DNA of 64,000 nt from Larimichthys crocea (GCF_000972845.2 NC_040017.1:21214742-21278741), one strand, 5' to 3'; shown: positions 10,260-23,600, numbered from the stretch's first letter. Numbers and translations are program-made. Notes: generated by a model not told the origin, from the sequence alone.

Positions 10260-11007
10260 AAAAAAAAGCAAAGGGAGAGAAGGAGGAGAAAATCTCCCAC
10301 CTCTTCCTCCTCCTCCTCCTCCCTGTGAAAGGAGAGAGCAGTGGGCAAAGGAGGGAGGAGGAATGAGAGAGAGAAGGGGGGGAGGGTAAATACACCCAGA
10401 CAGAGCCATGTCTGACATCCTCGCTCACTGAAAGAAGGAAGGACTGATACAAAGCCAGTGCGACCGAGCAGAAGAGAAAGGGGGAAAGGAGGGAGGGGAG
10501 GGCAGAGGGAATAAATGCAAAAAGAGCGGCGGAGAATAAAGGGTGAAAAAGATGCACAAGAGCTGCATCAGTTCTTGTCCGCAAGGAACAAAAAACATTG
10601 TGTTCGTGAATGGGAGCTGGTGAGCTCAGGCACAAGGCGAGTGCAATGAGAAACCAGGCAGACTTCAGTCGCTGGTGTTGCTGAGCACCAATCCTCTCAC
10701 CCTCTGTTTCTGCCAGCTAGGATTGAGCACCGGTATGATTTAGGGAAAGGGTTTCAGGGCATTTGATTAGGATTTTTGGAGCTTTGTGTTTTAGTGCTTG
10801 TGTGCTGCCGGAGAGGATTTTGAACGTGCTGCTATTTCTGATTGAACACAGTGTGCGACGTGGAGACTCCTCTGGTTGCTGCTTTCAGGGCTGTTCCCCT
10901 CCCTGCTGCCTCTGGCTGTGTTTGGGTTATGGTCCTGACTGAGAAACAGAGCATCACCCAGATGCAGGGCTGCGACTGTATGGGAGGTTAAGCCTGTAAA
11001 CATCAGC
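10260..11007 (+). promoter_or_regulatory. dixdc1 short-form promoter and 5'UTR region
   Basis: Base composition changes sharply here: purine-rich, GGAGG-dense tracts (10,265-10,520) with a small CTCCTC run at 10,306-10,321, then mixed sequence leading to the start codon at 11,008. There is no clear TATA box. This is where transcription of the CH-less dixdc1 form would start. The exact start site and the extent of the 5'UTR cannot be read from the sequence. Confidence 0.4.
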
Positions 11008-14000
11008 ATGGGAGCCAAACAGATGAAATGGTAAGAGCCGTTTTTTTATGTATATTAGGAGTTTTACATTATGTCACTCCAGGCCGCTATTTTTGTCTCC
11101 AATGCACGAGTGTGTCAGTAACAGAGATGTACAACACAAAAGGCCTAAATTCAAAAAAACTATATATCATTTAAATCATGATCAGCATGTGTGTCTCAGT
11201 GTTGGTGTTAGAAATGCATCTCACCATAATAACATGACTTTGATACCCTGACTGTGCCGGTTATTGTTCAGTGTTTACAGTGCAGTAGGTGTGGGTGTGT
11301 CCCTGTATGTGTCTGCATGAGCTGAGCTGCTATTGCCTAGCAACCACGGTCTAACTTCAAGTACTGACTCTTCCATTTCATGATTTTTCGATTTTTAAGT
11401 TATACTAGAATTAAAAATACAAGATGTATTATTCTACAGTTAAATAATCATAATTTCTGGGCTGTACGCATATTTTAAAAAACACATCATCTTTACCAGA
11501 CAAGCTAACTACAGGCTGCTGTATGGAATTAATCCTTTAAAATTAACTTCTGAATAAAAGTCGACTAAGTGGTTAATGTTTAGACTTAATGCTGATCACT
11601 GGCGGTGGAAGGAGTACTCAAATAGTTCAGTAAAAGTGCCAAAACATAACGTAAAAATCCCCCACTACAAGTAAAAGTCCTACATTTTAAATCCTACTTA
11701 AGCCAAAGTACAGACATCCGGTAAGAAGTTTGGCAGCTGAGTGGTTTCCAACTTGGCGCACATGAGAAGTCTGAAAGGTTGTGAGATGATTTATGGGTGA
11801 GAAAAGAACTATTTTTGAGAAATATTGGATTGTTTTACCTTTCTGTTAGTCCAAAAGCGATTGAAATGAAACCTTCTGAGAAGTTTAGAGGGCAAATGTC
11901 TCTTTGGTGGAACGGCTAACAATCCAAAGACATCTGAAACATGACAAGAAGCCCCAAGCATACACTGCTGTTTTCACTGTAGTTTAATCTTTAACAGTGC
12001 ACTATATTTTACAAGATTATCATATTTTGATGTAAAATCTTTATCAGAAAAGTAATCTGTAAATGTCAGATAAATGGAGTGGAGTGAAAAGTACAATATT
12101 TACCCTGAAATGTGGTGAAGTATGGGTATAACATAGCATATGAAGTACAGTGCTGAAGTTAATGTACTTCATAACTTTCCATTGCTGATCAAATGATGAT
12201 CTGACTCTCATCTCCTGTAAATCCCAACACCTAATATTTGGCTTAACCCATATGTTCCAAATCTATCTGTATGTTTGTGTTCTTTTGGTACGACAGATCA
12301 GCTGCGAACATCTAAATAAATTTGTTTATTGAACTGCTGCAGCCTCAGACAACGATAGAGGATATCCTGATAATGTCATCAGCTGCGATGACAAGATTAG
12401 TTGGAGGCAGCTACTCTGATCCCCTTTAAAAGAAACATTCAGGGATAATCACAGCAGCACCTGATAAGATGCTCAGTTCATTTTTTATGTGACCTGGTTC
12501 AATTACTCTCTCTGAGAAGCCGGGAGGACCAAGCTTCCCAAGGTTTTATCAGTGTGTGTGTGAGGGAGCCACACCATTTCTGCCACTGAACTCTCCTGAA
12601 TTAAAAGTTTAAATTATATATTTACACTTTAGCCATACTGGCGACAGGTCGGACGACAGGTCCAGACTGACAATTAATCATTATGACTTTGATGATCTGA
12701 CTTAGCAACTATTAGAGGAATTGTGATGAAAGCTCACACAGACATTCATGTCTCCCTTAGGATTATTTAAAATAACTTTGGCGATCCCTTGAACTTTTGA
12801 TTAAGCGGCCGCCCCGTGTGTAGCGGCTTCAGTCCTCGCTGCAACTGGCCCCGGTTCGAATCCCGCATCGGACGGCCATTTACTGCGTGTCATTCCCCCT
12901 CTCTCTGCCCCCTGCTTCCTGTGTATTTTCAGCTGTCCTATCATAAAAGGCCAAAAAAAAATCTTTAAAAAAAAAAAAAATGTCAATTAGTCCAACACTT
13001 TGGTTCCTGACCCCACAAAACACTCCCATCAGCCTCATCTGTACCTTAACCTTAACTAAACTAACCGGTGAACATGGTAAACATCATCACCTGCTAAATG
13101 TCAGCATGTGATTTTAAGCATTTAGCATGCTGACATGAGCATTTAGCTCAGTGTTATGCTAAAGTACAGGCTCGCAAAGCGGCTAGCATGACATCTTAGT
13201 CATAAGACAGCACAGTCAGACTGAACACAAGCACGATTACTGAGTTCATAAAGAGGCCATGAACTCAAAAGTGAGTGTTTGTGGCTTGTGCTGAGTAATG
13301 CCATTAGCTAAGCAGAAAGTCTCATTGGCTACAATCTAAATCTTGCTGCATATGTATGGGAAGAATTTGTTTAACTGTGCGGATACAATCCCTCGGGACA
13401 TTCTTTGGTTTGTAAACACAGTTTTATCTCACAGTTTAAGTTATTTCTTCCTGTTTTGTTTGCTTTAGTCTGGCCTCGGGAGCGCAGTGTGTTTTTCTAT
13501 TCTTGATACAGTTTAGGTCTGTTTATGCAGAGGCAGGATAGTTTTTCCACACAGACACTGAGGGAAAAAGGAGGAATCCTCTGTTTAAAGGCCGTGCTTA
13601 ATGCCATAGGTCACAGGTCACAGTAGCTGTATCTGCTACAAACACAGCAGAGTGAAGATGACAGCTGGTCTGAACCTCAGGCTGCTGGAGATCACACTCA
13701 AAAAACACAAATCATACAACTGCACGAAAACCCGCCTTTCAGAAACCATACCAGGATCATGTTTTGAAATTATGACCAAAGGCGGAGAAAACTATGTAAA
13801 GAATTTCCTGTGGGGAAAAATGACAGAGTTGCATGCATTCCTGCTCACACTGTGTATTTTCTGAACAGGTTTCAATCCTGTTCTCTTGAGTGTTTTCATT
13901 AATTTTGTTTGTTAAATAGTCTGTGATGCGCTGTATTCCTAAGGGCACTATGTGTTTAAAACAGATATGGTTCAAAATATAAAGCCCAGATGGGATTAAT

Positions 14001-17000
14001 CCACATTTCTGTGCTCCTTTGGGAGTTATTAAAGCTTATATCTCTATTTTATGTAGCTAGGTTTATTTATTGCCATTTATTTGGCAGGAGATGCAAACAC
14101 AGTCATTCTAGCCTGTGCCCATCTGTTTCAGTCTCAGCTCAGCCAGCCCTGCTCACTCCCCCAAAGAGGAGTATGTTATCACCCAGTACACTGACACCAC
14201 TAAAGAAGAAACAGTCCACGATCAGTCTGAGGACCACGGGGAACCTCGGGATGACAAATCTGAGCTGACAGAGAAGAAATCTGTCACAGGTTGGTTGGCT
14301 GCACATCAGCTCTTGTAGAGCAAGAATAGATCCAAAGAATGCCTGCAACACAACAACAAAAAAAGCTCCCTTGTCTCATTTCCCCTGTGCCTCACTTCCT
14401 TTCAGAGGAGGTGTCTCTGTGTGGATTGTGTCCCTCCCTAGGGCATGATGGGCAAGAGGAAGAGAAGTCCTGGGAGGAGCAGCTGGACGCCCACCAGGAG
14501 CAGCTGGAGAAGGAAATGCAGGAGGCCAGGAGGATGGTTTTCCGCCTACAGGTAAGTCCTGGTGATAAAACATTTAAAAAACAAGCTGCACAGCTACTAT
14601 GAACAAATAGACAGAGGGCGCACAAAAGGGGGGCAACAGCTCAAGTATAGAGTGAGATTTCAGCCTGGTTCCAGATGTTTTTCAGTGATTTAAATCGAGT
14701 AAATAAACATGAAATCTGAAAAAAACGATTAAATAATAAAGTGAAAACAAGAAGGAAAATCATTCTCATTATTAGGATAGCAACATTTATTGTTTAATGT
14801 CTAATTTGTTCCAAACATTCAGCCAAGAAAGGACTTGTTACATCCTTACTGAAGTGTTAATTCACCTACTTGATTATCACCAGATTGACTCATCAGAGCA
14901 TTTTAATTTGATACTATTTATAAATTCTTCAAAGGCTGTTCAGGCTGACAATCTAACCTCTATTCCTCTGTTTTAAATTCAATAAAAACTGGTCTGAAAA
15001 TATCTGTTCATTCATTTTGATGTTAAATATTTACAAAATATGAAAAGTAATCAGTTCCTCTATTGTAAAAATATTACCTAATACTTTCTGCTTCGGGTTA
15101 AGTTAGTTTAATCTTCTTTATACTAGTAATAGTTAAGTATGTGGTGCATTTATTAAAAAATATCACCATACATTTTACCTGTGAACAGTGGTTATGCTGC
15201 CTATGAGTGTAATGTATGTTGATATATGTAAGTATATGTACTATATAAGAGTATATGGTAGCTTTATTATTAGTGTACTGTATATCTAGATCTAAAATAA
15301 TACTATAAAAAACATCTATTTAACAATCATGATGATATATGGGCGTGTGTGGAGTCATTCCTTGATTTCAGTTATATTTTGTCATGTGGTGGAGCTACAA
15401 CATGTGAACACTCAGAACTTCAATTTATTTTTTATTATTTTAATTAAATTTTATTTATACAGCACCAAATCATAATAAACATTATAGGCTGTACTCTTTA
15501 TACAATTATTTACAGAGACCCAACAATTCCCACCATGCACCAAGCACTTGGTGGCAAGGAAAGATAAATAAATAGATAGAGAAAGACACAAATGCACAGC
15601 AGGTATGATCCAGGTATACCGGTAGTCATGATACATGAGAACCTGCGAGACGAGAAAGCAGAAAAACTCCTGGGAGGAAGCTAACATGCGTTTATGAACC
15701 ATGAGTGTGTACAGATGAGAGAGACGAGAGAGGAAGAGAAGAGCTTGTGTGTCTTTATGAATTAACAACTTAAAAATAAACTAATAACCTGTCACACCCA
15801 CAGACTCTCATTCTGTACATGTCCAAAACTAATGCAGTGTTCATGCTGAACAGCATTTCTTTTGGTCCCAGATCTCTGAATCACAACCGACATCTCAAAT
15901 GAGTTTTTAGACATTTTAGACGCTCCTCTCTCTCTCTCGAGGATTTATATGAACATTTGTAGTTACATGTGTAAGAAAACAAAGAGGTATAAAGTAAACG
16001 TAAAGCAACGCTTGCTCTCCAGTGAGTGATAACAAACTTGGTTAATACAACACATAAAGAAATACATAAGAAAACCAGCTGAAAACATATTCATAGTTAT
16101 TGAAAAGAGGCCATTAATGTGATGAATATGTTTGTGTATATTGATGTGTACGGTACACGTGTGTGTTAGAGCAGTTGAGAGGCTTGTGTGTGTGTGTTTT
16201 TTTTAATTGGCTGGCTTTTTTAGCTAAAATGTGAAACTTGTTGTTCAGCCAAGTATAAAAATTCAAAACTGCTGTGTGTACAAATTCAGATACAGAAATA
16301 AATCTGCCTTGTCTGTGTGTTTTAATATGAGTGCTTTCAGGCCTTCACACTGTGCGTCTATATATATTTCTCTATCTATATATATATGTGTGTGTGTGTT
16401 TCTGTCCTCAGGCTCTGCTGCTCCATGGCTCCCTCCCGGAGGAGGACCAGGATGGATCTGTGAGCTTCGGAGATAACCGGGCAAACGCTGAACAGCAGCT
16501 GGTACAGTGCCCTCTCTCTGCTAACTCGAGAAAGCAACACTTTCTCGCCACTCTGTGTGAGAGTGTCAGTGTCAACCCTTCTGTTGTGATGATGTTTGCG
16601 GGCCATCACTTGTCTCGAGAGTGACTACCGTAGAGCACGACTGAATCTCTCTGATCTGCTTGCCCGCTGTCGTGCAGGCCCACTGCCTCCTCATACGCTC
16701 TGACATTTTTCCATTCTCTAATTACGGTGCTCATACCCCTTTCTCTTTGAAGGTTCTAATCCGTAGTCGTCTGGACCAAAGCACAGAGGAAGCCCTTGAT
16801 CTCAAGGTACAGTAAGTAAATGTAATTAGGTCTAATATAGATGAGCTGCCCTATAAGCGTGCAGTCCATTTCTCTAATGCCTCTGTTCGCTTGTGTGGCT
16901 CTCAGAGGGAACTCATGAGGCACAAACAGGAAGCACGCCACCTTCAGGCCATCAAGGTAAACTTCTTACTCTAATTTTGTCTTTTCTGTGTGAATTTAAC

Positions 17001-19751
17001 AGATTAAAGGATATAATTCAGTGTATTCCAACTCTTGTGCTGCCCTAAACTGATGATCCTGCGGTTTCTGTCACGCACAATATATATATTTTCATTTCTT
17101 TGTGAAGATAATACAGTTTAGAGGTGGGTATGTGCTGTCGATAAGGCAGGTGGATGCAGTGTATCTGTATTCAGGTCTTCTCTGGACATTTCTTTGATCT
17201 CCCTTTCTTTCTCATTAGGATGCTCTGCAGCAGCGCCTGGCAGTGCAGGAGGATGCTGTGTTGCAGCTAAAGCAGGAGCTACTGAGGTGCAACATGGCCA
17301 AAGATCAGCTAGAAGGGGAAAATGTGAGACAAGTGGTGATTTCCGTTTGACACGATCAAATATTTGACCCACTTGACCGACGTGGATGCAGGTTTATGTG
17401 AGAGCAATGTGGCACTCGTGCATCATTCTGATGTATCTGTTTGCAGGCGGAGCTCAAACACAAGCTGAGTGAACGGAACAAATTACTCACTGAATATGAG
17501 GTATCGCCTTTTGTTATTTACACTTGGGTGCACTCTCTCGATGCATACATGCGCATACAGACTTATGCCATCCATCTTTCTTGTCACAACAGCAGCAGCT
17601 CGGGAGGAAAGAGCGAATACTGCAGCAGCAGCAACAGAAGCTCGATGAAGCTCAACATAAAGCACACGAAGTCAGCCTTGGAAGGGTACGGATCATGATA
17701 TGTTTCAACAGCTTATGCTTGAATGTAAATGACACGTATGATAATATTGTCTGGCTGCTGCAGTTACTCAAGCAGGAGGAGTAAACAGGACTATTTTCAG
17801 CTGTGGATTAATATTAACATTCAGTGTTCATCACAATGAAGAAACATGTCACTCAGTGGCTCATTGATGTGTTTTAAATCGTAACACAGAGAATTAAGCT
17901 GTATCAACTCACGGCATTTGTTGATAATAACGTAATTCTAGACAATATTCACCCGCATGCTTCAAAAGATACAAACAGTTTAGCCTTATTTACATATTTC
18001 TATTTATTGTCGTCCATTTTAAAGTCATTCAGGAATGAAAATGGTGGTTACAGTAACTCTGTGGCTTCGACATCTCCTCCAGCATTCCAGCACAGTGCAC
18101 CAGTACGTACTCTTTCTTTTATTTCAGTCTTTAATCAATACTATCATTTCTGTTTATTGGAAACAAAACTCATTACGAAGTTAAACTTATAAGATTGTAA
18201 ATCTTATGAGAAGTTAAGTCCAATTTCCGACACATGTTGTCAAAATAAAAGAAACTGAATCAGATATTTGACATATTAAGCCAAATCTTTGACTTATTAA
18301 CTCAGTATGATGAGATAATATGTGAAAATAAGTCTTTAAATTAGTGAGTGTTGATGTTATCATGCCTTTTTAAACATGTTTTCTTTTCTTGATGGAAAAT
18401 CTCTCCCATAATTTTTGATTTAATATGAAATACAAAACTGCATGTGTATCACAGGGGGAAGAGCTGCAGCTGGTCAGGGAGGCACTGCGTAGTTTGAGGG
18501 ACAGTTTTTCTGGCCATGACCCCCAACATCACACCCTGGACACCCTGGAGCAGGGCGTATCCAGTCTCATGGACCGATTACACTCTTTTGACACCCAACG
18601 CAGACAGGAAAGAGGGGTACACACACTCTCTCTCACACACACACACCATTCAGGAGGAAATCTAAAAAAACATATCTGTCACCTGATGAATGATGAGTCA
18701 ACAACAAATGACATTTGGACTGTTTACCATGAGTAATTTCATCTACTTCTTCTAGGAGGAATTTAAATCGCCAGGACGCAGAGCCAACTCAACAGACCGC
18801 GACTCCTGGCCGCCGAGCTCAAGTGAGACAAACAAAATCTTTGTCTCGTTTAAGATTTGTCATCCTCTGCAACATCTCCAGCTCTGGCTGTTAAATAAGT
18901 CTGTGCTGTTCAATTACACTGCTATGTATGGAGAGGGCATTACTTGCTGTGAGACCAGCGTGGTTGTGAAAACAGTTTGCTGTGTTTGTAATTATTTCTA
19001 GAAATGGCCCACTCGCACAGCAGCCCGGGATTGGACACCGCCGTCTCCACTAAAGTGCTCTACTTCACAGATCGCTCGCTCACCCCGTTTCTGATTAACA
19101 TCCCGAAAAGGTAAAAACACTTTATGGTGATGGTTTATGTAACAGTGTTATTGTTTGTTTCCTCACTGTTGCATGCATGATTTGAGACTCGTGGCTTGAT
19201 TCATACCAGAGCTACACGTAGATGCTTCAGTATCTCTGCTTGTCGAATGTGGGTGTACGTGGACATAGATCATGACTGACAAGCGTGCTCTTAACAGGCT
19301 GGGTGAGGTCACCCTGCGAGACTTCAAGGCCGCTGTGGACAGACAAGGCAATTTCAGATACCACTTCAAGGCCCTCGACCCAGAGTTTGGCACAGTGAAA
19401 GAGGAGGTAGGCGTGGGAGGAAAATTATAGTCCCCTACATTCACTTCTCACATCAGCTGCAGCAGCAGCAAGCAAATATGAAATGCCAGTTATAGAGTAA
19501 GTCTAATAATAGCCGACACTGTGCTATACTTCAAAACCCTGTTTGTGGATTGATTTCCCTCCCGGAGAATTTGATAACTCAGAGTAGTCATTTTCACTTT
19601 CTGTCTAGACCTTTGTATGTTATAGAGTGTTTCTTGGATGTGTAAATGCTGGATGTCGGCTGTGCAGGTATTCCAGGACGGAGCAGTCGTGCCTGGCTGG
19701 GAAGGGAAGATTGTAGCATGGGTGGAGGAGGACCACGGAGAGAGGAGGTAG
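11008..19751 (+). CDS. dixdc1: Dixin, short (CH-less) form; DIX and coiled-coil Wnt scaffold
   Basis: Dixin binds Dishevelled and Axin through its DIX domain and promotes Wnt/beta-catenin and JNK signalling; short forms are cytoplasmic or centrosomal. Coding exons: 11008-11030, 14132-14289, 14406-14551, 16412-16501, 16753-16806, 16906-16956, 17219-17323, 17447-17500, 17593-17685, 18025-18102, 18455-18616, 18756-18822, 19002-19110, 19298-19406, 19668-19751. All junctions keep frame and have GT/AG ends, giving 460 aa against 472 (from memory) for the human short form. The start MGAKQMKC parallels the human short isoform MGGTQVKC. Residues ~62-260 are a coiled coil ([22 protein letters not shown]). 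[11 protein letters not shown] is conserved at ~297. The DIX domain (~377-455) runs from [14 protein letters not shown] to [16 protein letters not shown]. It is convergent with pih1d2. Polyadenylation signal at 20,085. Confidence 0.95.
11590..12200. mobile_element. Diverged MITE in dixdc1 intron 1
   Basis: Flanked by GGCGGTGGAAGGAGTACTCA and a right part with AAAAGTACAATATTTACCCT and AACTTTCCATTGCTG. These resemble the two ends of the abundant fish element also seen at 4,698-5,110. The middle (about 11,720-11,960) is unrelated and may be a further insertion. Non-coding. Confidence 0.4.
12804..12975 (+). mobile_element. tRNA-derived SINE in dixdc1 intron 1
   Basis: The head contains GGTTCGAATCCCGC (12,853-12,866), a canonical RNA polymerase III B box, downstream of a GCGGCCGCCCCGTGTGTAGC tRNA-like start. 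The body (CTTCCTGTGTATTTTCAGCT, GTCCTATCATAAAAGGC) is the pattern of a common percomorph SINE, and it ends in an A-rich tail (12,952-12,980). It is a retroposon and not a functional tRNA: the acceptor and anticodon stems do not fold. Confidence 0.8.
12990..13200. repeat. Interspersed repeat with AGCATTTAGC-type palindromes
   Basis: CATCAGCCTCATCTGTAC, CTGCTAAATGTCAGCATG and AGCATTTAGCATGCTGACAT form overlapping inverted repeats built on AGCATGCT. This is characteristic of a frequent teleost non-autonomous element. No coding content. Confidence 0.45.
15430..15725. repeat. Interspersed repeat in dixdc1 intron 3
   Basis: TTTATACAGCACCAAATC, TTACAGAGACCCAACAATTC, CACTTGGTGGCAAGGAAAG and the GAGAGACGAGAGAGGAAG tail occur in the order of a well-known fish repeat whose members start TTTATATAGCGCCAAATCAC. 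This copy is diverged and has lost any coding sequence. Confidence 0.55.
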
Positions 19752-20649
19752 AGCAAAAAAAGACCAGAGATCACCACTACAAACCTCAGTTGTTCCCACT
19801 GGACCAGGATTCCACTGAAAATACTTGTGATGCCATAATAAAAAGAGAAAGTATAATACATTTAACTGGGACCAATGGATCTAAAACACCATTTCGATAC
19901 AAACTGATGTTTTAAAATTGAATGTTTCATATGAAGATGACATTTGGGACACTTTTACATTTGAAGGAATTGATATTAGGCATTGTTTGCAGCTCATAAA
20001 TTAATATGCGGGACTACCGATTAATGGTCAGTAATGTGATACTTGAAACTGAATTATAAAAGAAAGTTAATGCTATTTACTTTAAATAAACACACTATAA
20101 GCTGCGCTCTAAAAAGCTGTAAGCACTGCATAGTATGCAAACCTTAAAATAAAAGTGTTTACTGACATTTTTTTCACATGTTCCAGGTTGCCAAATAGTG
20201 ATGTTGTTGTTCTGCATCAATTTTGATGTTTTAATAAACTGAATTATCGCATGGATCATGTTGTTATTATAATTATTCCCCTGGCACACGGTAATGACAT
20301 TGTACACCAGCTCCTAGCCATTACACACCTCCACTCATGCACCCACACATTAATAAACAAAGCCCACTGATTGTCATTAAAGTCAGTTACATTTGCTGCT
20401 GCAGATGAACCCACACAGCAACATATTTGTTTCAGTAAAAACACAATTTTGGTTTTGGGGAAAGGATTTTTATTTCTATAAAGGAGATTTATTTCTAATT
20501 TGTTAGCTGAAGTTTTCAGTCCTTGCATAGGATAATGTGTTCACAGATTGCAGAGCGGGATTTAGTTTGTTTACTCTCCGTGTCTTCAGCCCATTCCCAA
20601 CAGCACTGATCACTTCTGTGTACATCTGTTTCTCCATTTGGGCAAATTG
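19752..20649. other. Convergent 3'UTR interval between dixdc1 and pih1d2
   Basis: Only ~900 bp separates the two stop codons, on opposite strands. Rightward polyadenylation signal AATAAA at 20,085-20,090 (dixdc1, ~335 nt after its stop) and a second at about 20,233. Leftward AATAAA at 20,474-20,469 (pih1d2, ~176 nt after its stop). If the second dixdc1 signal is used the two 3' ends come within ~240 bp. No other gene seen. Confidence 0.6.
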
Positions 20650-23600
20650 TCAGAAAACATCGACTCTCAAAGTGAGCCTTCGTTTCTTCTTGTTAAAGAT
20701 GGCAGACGCAGTGTCTTCATTTACAGTTTCTGGGAGCTCCAGAAGCAAATAGTAGACATCCTCCACCTCTAGTAAGATGTCGTCCTGCAGAGAGAAATAC
20801 ATTCAGCATACTGTAAGACACAGTGTTAGAAACAGGCCAATTATGTATTGTTTATGACATCCAACTACGCACCGACACACACTGGATTCTTAAGTGGTTC
20901 ATTATAACTGATCAAGGGAGTGTGTAGCAGCTAACCTTGGAGATTCTTAGCTGGCACTCTGACATAGAGCAAACCTTTGGCAGCTCTACTGTCAGCTCCA
21001 CGCTGCGAGGAACTCCTGCTGTATCCGTCTTCACCTCGAGTAGGTACTCTGGCTTCTGAGGCTGCGCATACGTGGCGGAGATGACCTGGATCAAATCCTT
21101 CTTTGTGTGCTCCGCAGGTCTACAGATAATTTGGCCTGCCGTGTCCTTGTCTTGTTCTTCTAAACGTAGAGAAGAGATCTGTTGCAGAAGGTCAGCTGGG
21201 CTCTGACTGGCTACAAAAAAAAAGGAACACTAAGAATGATTAGAAGCTGTGGTAGGAGGTGAAAGATGATACTCCTGCAATAGCTCAAACATAAAAGGCT
21301 TGTAGAAGCTTGTCGAGATGTAAGACTTATTGCCCTACCTGTGTCTGGTTGTTTGGAGGTATTAGGCCACTGCTGAAACCCAAGCCGGCGTTGCAAATCT
21401 TCTGGGCTACTTTTTGGGCTACAGCTGACAACAGTGTACTGCTGAGATATCCTTATGCCATGTTGCTGCTGGGCAAAGTTAAGCACCAGCATATAGATCT
21501 CTGTTTTGTCTTTCTTACTGTCCTGAAGCACAGCAGGGTTTAATGCCACGTCCAACACTGAGTACCAACCTGCAAAGAAGAAAAAAAAAAACACCAATTT
21601 ATCTATTGTCTTGTTTCCATGGTGTAACAAAAAGGGCAGCTCTGCATCACAAACTACAGAACTGGCCTTTGTGTTTACATGATGTAACAAAAAGGCCACC
21701 TCTGCAGCCTGTGATACAGCACTAATTTGTCTCTTACCGTGACCTTCATTTGTGTCTGTTTCCAGCTTCCCTGCACACACAGGTAAAGGCTTGTTGGGCT
21801 GCTGAGGCGCAGGCACTCGTTTCCAGCTGCATATGTTGATATACAGCGACCCTTTCTTGGGCCCCTCCTGTTGAGGACACAGATGTACCGTCTGTCAAAA
21901 CACACACTATCTCTGACACAGGTGTGGCAGCTTAGGTATGTGTAAGTGAAAGTCTGATGTTTTGTATTGTGGTGGTAGAGCTGTGATTAGTCAATCAAGA
22001 GTATAACACAGAAAGAAAACTAGGCTGCTTCGAAATAACATCGTCTGAAACCTTCAATCATCTTTTAAATGTATAAAGTTAGACTTTTATGTAGAACTAT
22101 GTGGGGAGAATACAAACAACATGAACACTTCAGTGTCTCAGCAGCTCTTGATGGCCCGCCTATTTGCAAATGGAGCGATTCATATGATAACGTTATGGTA
22201 ATTTGCCAGTTGTTATTGGGTCATTGGGCACTATTAACGGTGTGTTGACACCGACTTCATCAATATTCACAGTGTGAGCCACCGGCTTTGAATAGAAACC
22301 AAAGCTTTAGCAGTCAAACCACATGAAATTTTTGAATGATTTAATCACCTATGTGCAGGTGAACCTTTGTTTACAAGGCTGAGGTTCACATTGTCTAAAC
22401 AGAGTTTTTAAAAGTCTACATTTACAGTTAATATGAACAAAAAATACATGAATGAGTCTCAGAGTCTCGGTGCTGGGTTTGTCCTGAATATACAGATATC
22501 TAGCACTTTGGGGTCAGTGTCTTCTATTTTTATGTTTATAATGTCAAGGCGTGTCAAACTATGTGAGAAGTAGCTGACAGGCCACAGACTCCAGTGGTTT
22601 CAGCCTTTCAAAAGTGAATATTTTCTGGGTTGACAGTAAACTGAATATTTTCTGGCCTCAAACTGTTGGACGGAACAAGACATCTGAACGTGTTGTCTGT
22701 CTTATGTCGGAGGCTTGCAGACATTTTATAGAGCAAAGGAAAGAAATCCATAACTTATTCAATAATACCACTCAAAACAACTTCACAGACTTTTGTCACG
22801 TTGGACATCTTCATTTATTAAATGTAGCTTAGTACTATTATTAATAACAGCTGCACGGCCCCAAATTCTGTGTCTGTTTCACACACTTCATGGTTTCATG
22901 ATATTTTGATATGACATTAAAGACACCAAATGGCCATGGATACACTCTCTTTATATACACTGACCGGACCCTTCCCTCCTTTCTTTCGTTGTTTTTTTCC
23001 ATCCTTCCTTCCTTCTGTCCTTCCTTCCTTCCTTCTTTCCTTCGTCTTTCCTTCCTTCCTTCTTTCCTTCCTTCTTTCCTTCCTTCTTTCCTTTGTCTTT
23101 CCTTCCTTCCTTCCTTCCTTCCTTCTTTCCTTCCTTCCTTCTGTCCTTCCTTCCTTCCTTCTGTCCTTTGTCTTTCCTTCCTTCCTTCCTTCCTTCTTTC
23201 CTTCCTTCCTTCCTTCTGTCCTTCCTTCCTTCCTTCTGTCCTTCTTTCCTTCCTTCTTTCCTTCCTTCTGTCCTTCCTTCCTTCTTTCCCTCTTTCCTTC
23301 CTCCCTTCCTTCCTTTCGTCACTTTTTCCTTCCTTCCCTCCTTCGTTTCGTTGTTTTTTTTCCTTCCTTCCTTCCTTCCTTCCTTCCTTCCTTCCTTCCT
23401 TCCTTTCATCGTTTTTTCCTTCCTTCCCTCCTTCCTTTCGTTGTTTTTTTCCATCCTTCCTTCCTTCTGTCCTTCTTTCCTTCCTTCTTTCCTTCGTCTT
23501 TCCTTCCTTCTTTCCTTTCCTCCTTCTTTCCTTCCTCCCTTCTTTTCTTCTTTCCTTCCTCACTTTCTTCTTTCCTTTCCTCCTTTCCTTCCTCCCTTCT

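Noticed and set aside
12804..12880. tRNA gene, because of the B-box sequence GGTTCGAATCC
   Set aside because: It is the head of a SINE with body and A-tail attached. Cloverleaf stems do not pair properly.
17755..17784. Relic of a dixdc1 exon reading LLQLLKQEE before a stop
   Set aside because: Preceded by a CAG but followed by TAA rather than a GT donor; similarity to the human block is too short to claim.
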